This document shows, piece after piece, positions 44,104 through 51,825 of a DNA stretch of 64,000 nt. The stretch's first letter is position 1. Each line of letters starts with the position of its first letter. The stretch is taken from assembly GCF_000987775.1 (NCBI RefSeq), contig NZ_LAHO01000001.1:62001-126000 (forward strand), in the 5' to 3' direction. Source of the stretch: Arsukibacterium ikkense (lineage in GTDB: Bacteria > Pseudomonadota > Gammaproteobacteria > Enterobacterales > Alteromonadaceae). The translations under genes and the position numbers were made by a program. A model generated the notes under the pieces. The model did not search any database and had not been told where the DNA came from. It saw only the letters and a program-made list of their open reading frames with translations.

Positions 44104-45021
44104 CTACATCAGCCCCTTTAAAAAGGCCACCACACTGCGCCCCAGTGCACTTAAGGCATAACCCCCTTCCAGCATCGCCACCACCCGGCCATGACAATGC
44201 TTAGTGGCCAGCGTTTTAAGCTCGGTTGCCAGCCACTGATAGTCATCTTCACGCAACATAAAGTGCGCCATATCATCCTCGGCATGGCCATCAAAGCCGG
44301 CCGATACCAGAATAAGCTCTGGCGCAAAGGCATCCAGCGCCGGTAACCACGTCCGGCTGACTTCAGCGCGCCAATGGCTGGCTTTACAACCGCCGGGCAG
44401 CGGCAAATTAATAATATGATCTGACACGGTGTCAAAACCAGTATGCGGATACAGCGGGTACTCAAAAGACGAGCAAAACAATACCCGGGGTTCGTGTTGA
44501 AAGATATCTTCGGTGCCATTGCCGTGGTGTACGTCAAAATCCACGATGGCCACCCGCTTTAGCTGATATTGGTTCAGTGCGTATTCGGCGGCGATGGCGA
44601 TATTGTTAAAAAAGCAAAAGCCCATCGCCTGCTCATGGGTCGCATGATGCCCCGGTGGGCGAATGGCACAAAAGGCCTGCTTGTCACTGGCCTGCATCAC
44701 TTCGTCCACCGCGTTAATGCCACTGCCGGCGGCATACAGGGCGGCCTGCAGGGTTTTATTCATCATCTGGGTGTCAGGGTCAAGCCAGATATGGCCCTCA
44801 ATCGGTGCCTTGGCATACAGTTCGCTGACATACAGGGTGCTGTGAGCCCGGCACAAGTCGGCTTTGCTGGCAGGGGTTGCATCTTTTTGCTGCAGCACAT
44901 AATCCAGGCCGGAACGGATCAACTGGTCGTTTATTGCATCTAAGCGGGCCGGGCATTCCGGGTGGTCGTCACCGGCACTGTGCTGGCGACAAATGGCGTG
45001 GCTGAAAATGGTAATGGCCAT
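44104..45021 (-). CDS. Histone-deacetylase-family zinc hydrolase (class II HDAC-like)
   Basis: 305 residues with the full HDAC signature set: DHPECPARL, the tandem-His motif RPPGHHATHEQAMGFCFFNN, zinc ligands in DFDVHHGNGTEDIF, SAGFDGHAEDDM, and the EGGYALSALGRS end motif. Bacterial members deacylate lysines, polyamines or acetoin-related substrates. Its ATG overlaps the stop of the CoA-transferase/GNAT fusion gene by one base (TGATG), so the two are translated together. Opposing acyl-transfer and deacylation functions in one operon suggest a reversible acylation switch; this is inference. Confidence 0.9.
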   Translation of the reverse strand: MAITIFSHAICRQHSAGDDHPECPARLDAINDQLIRSGLDYVLQQKDATPASKADLCRAHSTLYVSELYAKAPIEGHIWLDPDTQMMNKTLQAALYAAGSGINAVDEVMQASDKQAFCAIRPPGHHATHEQAMGFCFFNNIAIAAEYALNQYQLKRVAIVDFDVHHGNGTEDIFQHEPRVLFCSSFEYPLYPHTGFDTVSDHIINLPLPGGCKASHWRAEVSRTWLPALDAFAPELILVSAGFDGHAEDDMAHFMLREDDYQWLATELKTLATKHCHGRVVAMLEGGYALSALGRSVVAFLKGLM

Positions 45022-46868
45022 CAGCTTGCTCCTTTTGCGGGTGCGGCAGTGAGTTCCAGTTCCAGAAATACTTCACTTGGGTCGTCATAGCTTTTGCGTT
45101 TAAAGCCGGCTTTGGTAAAGACACTTAACATGGGTTTATTTTCGGCCCGGACATAGGCCATCATTTTGCTAAGGCCACGGCTGCTGGCGATGTCGATCAT
45201 CTGTTGCAGCAGCCGTTTCGCCATGCCCTTACCCTGATGTTTTTCGCGGGTAACAAACGCCACTTCGCAGCTGTTATCCGACTTTATCAGGTAATAGCGG
45301 CCTACCGCCTGAATTTCTACCACTGAGCCTTTTTGTTTCACAATACACAGGGCTAAATCCTCAGTTTGATCAACACTAACCAGGGTACAGGACTTTTCCC
45401 GGCTCATCTGGGTGGGCACGGTGTTGTAGCGCATTTGCAGGGTTTCTTTGGTATGGGAGTAGAAAAACTCCTGCAAGCGGCGCTCGTCAGAGGGGTTTAA
45501 TGGCCGCAAATCAAAGCTTTCACCGTCTATCTTTAATTCTTTAAAGCCTACCGCGCCAAGCTCTGCGACCTCGACCGGGGTTTGTAACTGGTAATGCGGC
45601 ACCCAGTAGAATTTACGCACTTCGGCCAGCAGTTGACTACGAAACTTAGGATGCGCCACCCGGATCAGCTCCAGCGCACGTTCGCGCACGCTTTTACCGC
45701 GTAGTGAGGCCACCCCGAACTCGGTTACTACATAGTGCACATGACCGCGGCTGGTGACTACACCGGCGCCTTCGCGAATATGCGATACAATGCGTGAGAT
45801 GGTACCGTTTTTGGCGGTGGAGGGCAGGGCGATAATTGGCTTGCCGCCGCTGCTCATTGAGGCGCCGCGGCTGAAATCGACCTGGCCGCCAATGCCACTG
45901 TAAAACTGATGGCCAATCGAATCTGATACCACCTGGCCGGTTAAATCCACTTCAATGGCGCTGTTTATCGCCACCATTTTGTCATTGCGAGCAATATTGG
46001 CGGGAGAGTTAACATACTCGCTGGGGTAAAAACCAATATGCGGGTTCTGATCAACAAATTGATACAGCGCTTTACTGCCAATACAGAAACTGACCACGCT
46101 TTTGCCGGGGTGAAAGGTTTTACGCCGATTATTGATCACCCCTTTTTTAATCAGTTCCAGCACGCCATCGGTGATCATTTCGCTATGCAGGCCCAAATCT
46201 TTATGATTGCTAAGGTATTGGGTAACCGCTGCGCAAATGCGGCCGACGCCCAGCTGGATGGTCGCGCCATCATCAACCAGCAGTGACACATACTGGCCTA
46301 TCCGCTCAGTACGGGCGTCCAGCTCTGGCATGGCCGCTTCTGGCAGTGGCTGGTCAGCATAATAAAAAGTGTCGATATCATCGCGGTGAATAAACGACTG
46401 GCCGTAGGTAATTGGCATTTGCGGATTAACCTGGGCAATCACCTTTTTTGCGGCTTTGGCTGCGGCAGCCACCACATCCACCGACACGCCCAGTGAGTGA
46501 TAACCATGTTCATCAGCCGGGCTGACCATAATCAGTGCCGCATCCAATGGCAGCACGCCGTCGGTGAACAGCGCCGGAATATCAGTCATAAAGCAGGGAG
46601 TATAGTCGGCCCGGCCTTCTGCCACTGCCTGGCGGATCTTTTCGCCACCAATAAAAAAGGTATTTACTTTAAACAGATGCTGATACTGCGGCTCGGCCCA
46701 TTTATTATCGGCCAGGGTAACCAGCTGGACGATTTCAATATCGTGCAGGCTGTTAGCGTGGTTAATTAAATCATCAATCAGTGCGGTGGGCACGGCGGCG
46801 TGAGAACCAATAAAAATACGGTTGCCAGATTTAAGTAACTGCTGCCAGTTTAACGGGGCGGTGGCCAT
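45021..46868 (-). CDS. Acetyl-CoA hydrolase/CoA-transferase fused to a GNAT domain
   Basis: 615 residues. Residues 1-430 form an acetyl-CoA hydrolase/4-hydroxybutyrate CoA-transferase unit: the SEMITDGVLELI block holds the expected catalytic Glu, and GGQVDFSRGASMSSGGKPI and EFGVASLRGKSVRERA mark the C-terminal half. Residues about 465-610 are a GNAT acetyltransferase with the acetyl-CoA loop HQGKGMAKRLL and the NKPMLSVFTKAGF motif. The fusion is analogous in logic, though not in the first domain, to Pat-type protein acetyltransferases whose acyl-CoA module senses or supplies the acyl donor. First gene of the operon with the HDAC-like protein. Substrate is unknown. Confidence 0.88.
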   Translation of the reverse strand: MATAPLNWQQLLKSGNRIFIGSHAAVPTALIDDLINHANSLHDIEIVQLVTLADNKWAEPQYQHLFKVNTFFIGGEKIRQAVAEGRADYTPCFMTDIPALFTDGVLPLDAALIMVSPADEHGYHSLGVSVDVVAAAAKAAKKVIAQVNPQMPITYGQSFIHRDDIDTFYYADQPLPEAAMPELDARTERIGQYVSLLVDDGATIQLGVGRICAAVTQYLSNHKDLGLHSEMITDGVLELIKKGVINNRRKTFHPGKSVVSFCIGSKALYQFVDQNPHIGFYPSEYVNSPANIARNDKMVAINSAIEVDLTGQVVSDSIGHQFYSGIGGQVDFSRGASMSSGGKPIIALPSTAKNGTISRIVSHIREGAGVVTSRGHVHYVVTEFGVASLRGKSVRERALELIRVAHPKFRSQLLAEVRKFYWVPHYQLQTPVEVAELGAVGFKELKIDGESFDLRPLNPSDERRLQEFFYSHTKETLQMRYNTVPTQMSREKSCTLVSVDQTEDLALCIVKQKGSVVEIQAVGRYYLIKSDNSCEVAFVTREKHQGKGMAKRLLQQMIDIASSRGLSKMMAYVRAENKPMLSVFTKAGFKRKSYDDPSEVFLELELTAAPAKGAS

Positions 46869-46971
46869 AGCTTTGCTGCCTGGGGATCAAACCATAGTGT
46901 TACTGTAATGCACTGGCTTGTTTGGTGCCAGCCCCAACTTTAGTCGCAGAGACACGCCAGGGGGGAATGAC

Positions 46972-47000
46972 AAAAAAAGACCAGGCAGTACTGCCTGGTC
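46972..47000 (-). terminator. Intrinsic terminator of the DUF3300 gene
   Basis: A perfect 22-base palindrome (GACCAGGCAGT then ACTGCCTGGTC) is followed on the minus strand by TTTTTTT, 28 bases past the stop. Confidence 0.92.
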
Positions 47001-47027
47001 GGTTTGAAAAGCAGGAACGTGCCCGGA

Positions 47028-48425
47028 TTACTGAATACTGCGCACTTCGCGGTTGCTGCGAACTTCTCGACTAACGCTGGGCGCAGAGCGTTGGATTTGC
47101 TGAGCAGGGCGCTGCGGCTGCACCTGACGCTGTGGTTGCACTTGCGGCTGCACCTGGCGCTGTGGTTGCACTTGCGGCTGTACCTGCGGTTGGCGGCGTT
47201 GTACCTGCGGCTCGGGCCGTGGCACCGGTGTTACCCCTTGCTCAGGTCTGCTTTGCTGCTCGCGCGCAAGTTGCTGGCGTGGATTGTAGTTCGGCGCAGT
47301 GGTTTCCATTGGCCGGGCTACCGTGGTTCTTACCGGCTGACGCGCTGGCCGTTCTGTCCGCTCAGCCCTCTCAGACCGATCTAGCAGCTCTGCCCGCTGC
47401 TGAGTGTTCAGCTGGCGGCTGGCCGTTGCTGTTGGCGCCTGACGCAGATTAACCTGCTCGGCGGTGCGGCGCTGTATTACTGGCTGCTGGCGGCTTGGCT
47501 GATTAGTATTTACCTGGCTACGATGCGGCTGGTCGCGACGTTTGCCTGTTTCAGCCCGGTACTCTTTCGTTACCTGGCGGGCATAACCATAGTTATGCTG
47601 GCGGTTTAGCACTTCATGGCGGTAATGTACGCCACGTCTGTGGTAGCTGTTATGCTGCCAGCGCCGCGCCTCAGCGTAATGGGTGTTGCGGCGCGGATAA
47701 TAACGTGGTGGCTTATGATAATAATGATGATTAACAATAATATGACGATGATGCCAGTCAAAAATACTGAAGTAAAAGGATGGCCGTACCACAAAGCTGG
47801 GGCCCCAGTAGAAATGGCTGCTGGCGTAAAAACCTCTTGGCGCATGCCAATATACCGGTGGGTAAGCTGACCACCACCAGTTGCCATATACCACCCGGGT
47901 GTCATAGTAAGGCACGTAAATCACTTCTGGGCGACGCGGCTCAATAATAATAATTTCGCGTTCGCGCTGCACGGTAACGTGCTCCAGTTTACTTAATGAG
48001 CCATGCTCATAGGCACGCTGGCGCAATTGCTGAATACTGGCCAGCACAGCAGCTTCATCGGTTAAAAACACTTCACCCAGTTGCTGAGTCCAGGTCAAAT
48101 CATCACTGAGCCGCTTGAGCAGATCCGGAAAGGCCACTAACGCCTTAACGCTGGGTTCCCAGTCTTCGCTGGCAACGGCCTGCACTGCAGCATCACCACT
48201 TAAATCAGGGTGGCGTGCTGACCAGCGGGCAGCCTGAACTATTTCTAATGGATAAGTGGCGGCAATCAACACATGGGTTAATATCGTGTCAGGATACAGT
48301 GCGACGGGCGCCAGCATCTGATCGAGTTCAGCCTGCGATAAGGTATCACTGGCTTTAGCCTGATAACTAAAAATCAGTAGCACACTCAGTAACAGGGCTT
48401 TTAAGCTTAAACTGTTGCTATACAT
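47028..48425 (-). CDS. DUF3300 family exported protein with Gln/Arg/Pro-rich tail
   Basis: 465 residues from the ATG behind GGAGG; the longer reading frame runs through the operator repeats. A signal peptide (ending near QAKAS) leads into DUF3300: LSQAELDQMLAPVALYPDTIL, ARWSARHPDL, and the YVPYYDTRVVYGNWWW core with many aromatic residues. After about residue 230 the chain is Tyr/His/Arg-rich, and the last 130 residues are Gln/Arg/Pro/Val repeats. Function unknown; the position in the envelope and the upstream CpxR-like box suggest an envelope-stress link, as inference. Confidence 0.87.
   Translation of the reverse strand: MYSNSLSLKALLLSVLLIFSYQAKASDTLSQAELDQMLAPVALYPDTILTHVLIAATYPLEIVQAARWSARHPDLSGDAAVQAVASEDWEPSVKALVAFPDLLKRLSDDLTWTQQLGEVFLTDEAAVLASIQQLRQRAYEHGSLSKLEHVTVQREREIIIIEPRRPEVIYVPYYDTRVVYGNWWWSAYPPVYWHAPRGFYASSHFYWGPSFVVRPSFYFSIFDWHHRHIIVNHHYYHKPPRYYPRRNTHYAEARRWQHNSYHRRGVHYRHEVLNRQHNYGYARQVTKEYRAETGKRRDQPHRSQVNTNQPSRQQPVIQRRTAEQVNLRQAPTATASRQLNTQQRAELLDRSERAERTERPARQPVRTTVARPMETTAPNYNPRQQLAREQQSRPEQGVTPVPRPEPQVQRRQPQVQPQVQPQRQVQPQVQPQRQVQPQRPAQQIQRSAPSVSREVRSNREVRSIQ
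47100..47215. repeat. Low-complexity repeats encoding the DUF3300 tail
   Basis: Short tandem units (GGCTGCACCTG, CGCTGTGGTTGCACTTG) recur several times, encoding PQVQPQ and RQVQPQ blocks on the minus strand. They are likely to expand and contract by slippage. Confidence 0.75.
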
Positions 48426-48464
48426 AGTGGTTTCCTCCACAGGGGCAGTGTTGCCGGCAACCGG

Positions 48465-48511
48465 GTTGACGACACTTGTCACAAGTCGCGTTGACGACAC
48501 TTTACACAAGT
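48465..48511. promoter_or_regulatory. Tandem operator-like repeat upstream of the DUF3300 gene
   Basis: GTTGACGACACTT starts two copies 25 bp apart (48465 and 48490), each followed by an ACAAGT-type half. The first includes the perfect palindrome ACTTGTCACAAGT (48474-48486); the second is a weaker match. AGTATA at 48509-48514 gives TATACT as a minus-strand -10, so the repeats lie across the start region. Confidence 0.5.
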
Positions 48512-48562
48512 ATAGAGGTTATAGGCAGCTGAGCCTTAATGCTAACTGAACTTTGCTCAATC

Positions 48563-48578
48563 TTTACACAGCCTTTAC
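48563..48578 (-). promoter_or_regulatory. CpxR-like box
   Basis: On the minus strand GTAAA occurs twice with six bases between, matching the GTAAA-N4-8-GTAAA form of CpxR sites, about 55 bp above the putative -10. Short motif, so chance is possible. Confidence 0.35.
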
Positions 48579-48584
48579 GTATGC

Positions 48585-48689
48585 TCAGCTTGCCGGCTGC
48601 GTCAGATAGCGGCTTTGTTTCGCTGGCTTTAGTTGCTGCAGATCCACCAGCGCCAGACCATCGACACAGGCAGAGACATTAGGATTTTG
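48585..48689 (-). pseudogene. Possible C-terminal gene remnant
   Basis: A higher-GC stretch reads on the minus strand as SACVDGLALVDLQQLKP followed by AKQSRYLTQPAS and a stop, with no start; it breaks off upstream at the AT-rich element boundary. It looks like the tail of a decayed gene. No family recognised; 32 codons is short, so chance cannot be excluded. Confidence 0.3.
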
Positions 48690-48693
48690 TCGC

Positions 48694-49266
48694 TATCTAT
48701 TTCTAAGGGGCGGAATCTCTATCAAATTGTCCTATTATGTTAGTTACAAACTTCTCAGAAAAACCAGCAATAAAACTCCAAAAAAAGAGTTTGGCATAGT
48801 CTCGTGGATTATCACTGTGAACCTCAAAGAGGCCAGCGAAGACGGTCATCGTGTCTTCATTTATTTTTTCGAATGATGGAAATAAATGACCAGATAATAA
48901 TCCAGATAAAAATGCCAAATATAAAACGCCAGCTAATGTAGCCCCTGTTAGAGGAGCTAACAAAATATATGGTATGGAATTTCTCATTAGCTCAAGATCT
49001 TCTTGGGAGAGCGCTTTTAAACGTCTTTGAAGTGAAATAAACGCTCCTAATGCTCCTAACAGCATAACGACAGGCAAGACAACAGTATTACGAATACAAA
49101 AAAAGCCGACGAAGAGAATTAACATAATTGATATTATACAAGTAACTGCCGTAATCAATCTAAAACTAACATCTTTAACCAGCTGCCTCTTGTCCATTCT
49201 TTTACCCTAAACGCTTATAAGTAATAGTCAAAATAATAGTTCAGAGATTTTATTTAACAATAGATA
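48694..49266. mobile_element. Possible 573 bp non-autonomous element with 13 bp inverted ends
   Basis: TATCTATTTCTAA at 48694-48706 and the inverse of TATCTATTGTTAA at 49254-49266 match at 11 of 13 positions. The interior is AT-rich, unlike both flanks, and contains only the membrane-protein gene. No transposase and no clear target duplication are visible, so a MITE-like cargo element is only a hypothesis. Confidence 0.4.
48703..49197 (-). CDS. Unrecognised AT-rich membrane protein
   Basis: 164 residues with four hydrophobic segments (about 14-32, 38-56, 76-100 and 136-150), a charged middle (SLQRRLKALSQEDLELMR) and the end motif FFWSFIAGFSEKFVTNIIGQ. Its stop lies inside the left inverted end of the possible element. 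Composition differs sharply from neighbours, suggesting recent acquisition. The IAGFSEKFV pattern occurs in hypothetical membrane proteins, but I know no function. Confidence 0.65.
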   Translation of the reverse strand: MDKRQLVKDVSFRLITAVTCIISIMLILFVGFFCIRNTVVLPVVMLLGALGAFISLQRRLKALSQEDLELMRNSIPYILLAPLTGATLAGVLYLAFLSGLLSGHLFPSFEKINEDTMTVFAGLFEVHSDNPRDYAKLFFWSFIAGFSEKFVTNIIGQFDRDSAP

Positions 49267-49309
49267 CAAGCCGATAATGTTGTTGTATTACCTGCTCAAT
49301 ATTAAACAT
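49267..49309 (-). pseudogene. Possible N-terminal gene remnant
   Basis: An ideal GGAGG (49315-49319) precedes an ATG that reads MFNIEQVIQQHYRL before running into the right inverted end and, six codons later, a stop. A strong RBS before a 19-codon ORF suggests a gene interrupted by the adjacent element; the remainder has been lost or lies in the short remnant at 48585. Confidence 0.35.
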
Positions 49310-49482
49310 ACTCACCTCCGCGCCATACCGGTGCCCCGGCTATTGCCAACAGGCTAACGCTGTTATATGACAAGCAGGCGACAATTTTATGGCAGTTTCC
49401 GGACGTTTTTTCCGGCCGCTGGCCGTGCTATCTTTGGGTTATTACTACCTGTTTTAGCTGGTTATTGCTGGCGGAGTGTCTG

Positions 49483-50403
49483 ATGAGTATTGCTTTGATC
49501 ATTCCTGATCGAAAACTGGATGATTTACAACAACGTTTGCAACAAGCGCTACCGCAAACCCAGATAGAGATATGGCCTGAGCTGGATGATCCGGCTGCTG
49601 TTGAGTTTGCGGTGGTATGGAAACAGCCGCATGGTTGTTTAAATGGCCTGGTTAACTTAAAAGCCATTCAGTGCTTTGGCGCCGGAGTGGATGCCATATT
49701 AAGCGACCCCACCTTGCCGGATTTACCTGTCAGCCGGATTGTTGACCCGGCACTGGCCGATGCCATGGTGAGTTATCTGGATGGGGTGGTCAGTTACTAC
49801 CGGCTGCAGCTGGATGTGTTCAGTCGCCAGCAGCAACAGGCTTTATGGCGGCCCAAAAGCCCGCGTAAGTTGAGGAAAATGACTATTTTAGGGTTGGGTG
49901 AGCTGGGCAGTGCCGTTGCCAGCCATTTTAACCAGTTAGGCTACCAATTGGCAGGCTGGGCCCGTAGCAGCAAAACATTGGCAGGAGTGCAGTGCTTTAC
50001 CGGTGACGAACAGCTTACTGCTTCGGTGGCAGCGGCCGACGTCATTATTTGTCTGTTGCCGCTGACCCCAGCTACTGACAGCCAGTTAAATGCCGGCTTT
50101 TTTCAGGCGTTAAAGCCCGGCGCCATTTTTATTAACGTTGCCAGAGGGGCAATAGTAGATGAAACTGCGCTACTGGCTGCATTGGACCATGGGCCTTTAG
50201 TTGCCGCCTGCCTGGATGTGTTCCGGCAGGAACCTTTGCCCGGCAACAGCCCGCTATGGCAGCATCCTGCTGTGCTGATCACGCCGCATGTGTCAGCTGT
50301 AACCAATGTCAGTACTGTGGTCAGTCAGATCGCTGAGAATTATCGACGCTCGCAACAAGGTTTAGCGCTGTTGCACCCGGTAGACCTGGTTAAGGGCTAC
50401 TAA
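49483..50403 (+). CDS. ghrA: D-2-hydroxyacid dehydrogenase (GhrA-like glyoxylate/hydroxypyruvate reductase)
   Basis: 306 residues from the ATG behind GGAG; an in-frame ATG six codons earlier has none. The NAD(P)-binding motif is GLGELGSAV. The catalytic triad is expected from R in NVARGAIVDE, E in DVFRQEPLP and H in TPHVSAVT. The order and length match GhrA, which reduces glyoxylate and hydroxypyruvate with NADPH. Substrate preference cannot be read directly, so the symbol is provisional. Monocistronic. Confidence 0.82.
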   Translation: MSIALIIPDRKLDDLQQRLQQALPQTQIEIWPELDDPAAVEFAVVWKQPHGCLNGLVNLKAIQCFGAGVDAILSDPTLPDLPVSRIVDPALADAMVSYLDGVVSYYRLQLDVFSRQQQQALWRPKSPRKLRKMTILGLGELGSAVASHFNQLGYQLAGWARSSKTLAGVQCFTGDEQLTASVAAADVIICLLPLTPATDSQLNAGFFQALKPGAIFINVARGAIVDETALLAALDHGPLVAACLDVFRQEPLPGNSPLWQHPAVLITPHVSAVTNVSTVVSQIAENYRRSQQGLALLHPVDLVKGY

Positions 50404-50521
50404 CTGGTTAAAAACACAGTTATTGTAAATATGTTACAAGTTAACTACACTCAGCAACGGTTTAAGGTAACTTAAGCTGAAAGTCTAATAAAAAGAATAA
50501 AATGCGTTACTGAGGTATGTT

Positions 50522-50635
50522 ATGAGTAAAGCGTCCAGTCGTGGTTTTGGCTTTACCGCAATCGCCGTTGTGGTGTGTCTGATGGCACTGTCGGCGTTTC
50601 TGACCAAAGCCGAAGCGGCCATGTGGTTAATCTGA
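50522..50635 (+). CDS. Possible 37-residue single-pass membrane peptide
   Basis: A short ORF with a GAGG-type RBS (about 50511-50514) encodes MSKASSRGFGF, a hydrophobic segment (TAIAVVVCLMALSAFL) and the tail TKAEAAMWLI. It lies in a 346 bp gap without another candidate gene. Basic N-terminus followed by one transmembrane helix is typical of small stress peptides. No family is known to me. Confidence 0.5.
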   Translation: MSKASSRGFGFTAIAVVVCLMALSAFLTKAEAAMWLI

Positions 50636-50689
50636 ACGGTTAATTTTAAAGGCTGCAGGAAAAGATTCGGTCAAGTGGAATGACCAACA

Positions 50690-50746
50690 ATCAAGGGGTT
50701 AGCGTTATTGCCAATGTTAGCTGGTTAATGATGTTAGCCCCTTGAT
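50690..50746. repeat. Long-arm inverted repeat beyond smrA
   Basis: ATCAAGGGGTTAGC (50690-50703) pairs with GTTAGCCCCTTGAT (50733-50746), 14 positions including G-T pairs, around a 29-base loop. No T-run follows on the minus strand, so it is not a standard smrA terminator. Confidence 0.55.
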
Positions 50747-50749
50747 GCT

Positions 50750-51325
50750 TTAACCTTTGGTATGTCGCTCGCGGTTCTGGCGTTTTTGCTCGGCATTTTT
50801 TTGCAACAACACATAAGTAGCACTGTAACCACCATGCTGGCGCTGGGCAGTGTGAGCTGCCAGCACGACAGGTAATTGCGGTAGCCACTTAAACACGTAG
50901 CTGCGTAATATTGCCGGATGCGGTTTGCTGTTGCGGCCCATACCATGATGAATTAACAAGGTTCGAATGCCGCGTTTGTGGCAGTCTTCAATAAAATGCA
51001 GCAGTTGGCTGCGGGCTTCGGTCAGGGTTTTACCCAGCAGGTTTAACGTGGCATCCAGCTGATATTTACCCAGGCGTAAATTACGATAGACCCCTTGCTG
51101 CACACCGTCTTTGCAAAATGCGAAGGGATCGTCCGGTTTCACTAACTCCACATATTCCATGCTCAGATAGTTCGGATCGTACTCCATTTCCTGCTCAGCG
51201 GCTTTGCGCCGGGCTTGTTGAGCCAGTGTAGGGCTGAATTCAGTTTGCTGGCGCACTTCATCTTGCGATAAAGGTTTTACATCCGTCATTTCCTGCAGAA
51301 ACAGGTCAAGTTCATTATCATGCAT
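50750..51325 (-). CDS. smrA: Smr-domain DNA endonuclease SmrA
   Basis: 191 residues. A C-terminal Smr domain (about 88-175) carries the LDATLNLLGKTLTEARSQL helix, LLIHHGMGRNSKP (the HGxG motif) and the AHTAQRQHGGYSATYVLL end. The N-terminal region (EYDPNYLSMEYVELVKPDDPFAFCKDGVQQGVYRNLRLGKY) matches SmrA/YdaL. Family members nick DNA; cellular role is uncertain. Confidence 0.9.
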   Translation of the reverse strand: MHDNELDLFLQEMTDVKPLSQDEVRQQTEFSPTLAQQARRKAAEQEMEYDPNYLSMEYVELVKPDDPFAFCKDGVQQGVYRNLRLGKYQLDATLNLLGKTLTEARSQLLHFIEDCHKRGIRTLLIHHGMGRNSKPHPAILRSYVFKWLPQLPVVLAAHTAQRQHGGYSATYVLLQKNAEQKRQNRERHTKG

Positions 51326-51377
51326 CGGCCGGCTCCAACTGCTTCGGGCGGCTTAGTATAGCGTGCCACCAGGCTTG

Positions 51378-51398
51378 AAAAAAGCCTGACTGACAGGC
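51378..51398 (-). terminator. Intrinsic terminator of the small membrane-protein gene
   Basis: On the minus strand GCCTGTCAGTCAGGC forms a short stem followed by TTTTTT, 13 bases past the stop. Confidence 0.8.
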
Positions 51399-51410
51399 GA
51401 TAAACCAGGC

Positions 51411-51698
51411 TTAGTGTTCAGCGGGTAATACAGTAGCGCTGGAGGCGCTGAGTTTATGGGCGCTCAGGGCTTTTCTGCGGGCACTGGCAAAACGCAGCAG
51501 ATAGTAGGCATTTATTAACAGTACCAGTAGGTTTGAGATAACGCCCTGTGGTATTGCAATATGGCTGTAATAGACAAACAGCAGGCTGCAACCGATTAAT
51601 GTAGCTAATCTCAACCAGAACACATCCTTAATAAAAAAAGCACCGATACAGATGGTTAAACCTACCCAGCTGATAATGTCGTACCCCAAGTTTTCCAT
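51411..51698 (-). CDS. Small inner-membrane protein (YgjV-like topology)
   Basis: 95 residues from the ATG starting MENLGYDIISW; a longer start 12 codons up is possible. There are three hydrophobic segments (about 9-24, 29-43 and 47-68) and a disordered Ser/Ala tail. Pattern and size resemble inner-membrane YgjV-type proteins, but I cannot confirm the family. Function unknown. Confidence 0.65.
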   Translation of the reverse strand: MENLGYDIISWVGLTICIGAFFIKDVFWLRLATLIGCSLLFVYYSHIAIPQGVISNLLVLLINAYYLLRFASARRKALSAHKLSASSATVLPAEH

Positions 51699-51825
51699 AA
51701 CGCCTGCCATGCTGTTAACTACAAAGGCGCGCATTATGCTCAGTGGCTAAGATTTCATCAACTGAGTAATTTTACTGTTTTAGCATTACTATATCTAATG
51801 AATTCCTGGCTGCAGTGGCGGTGCT

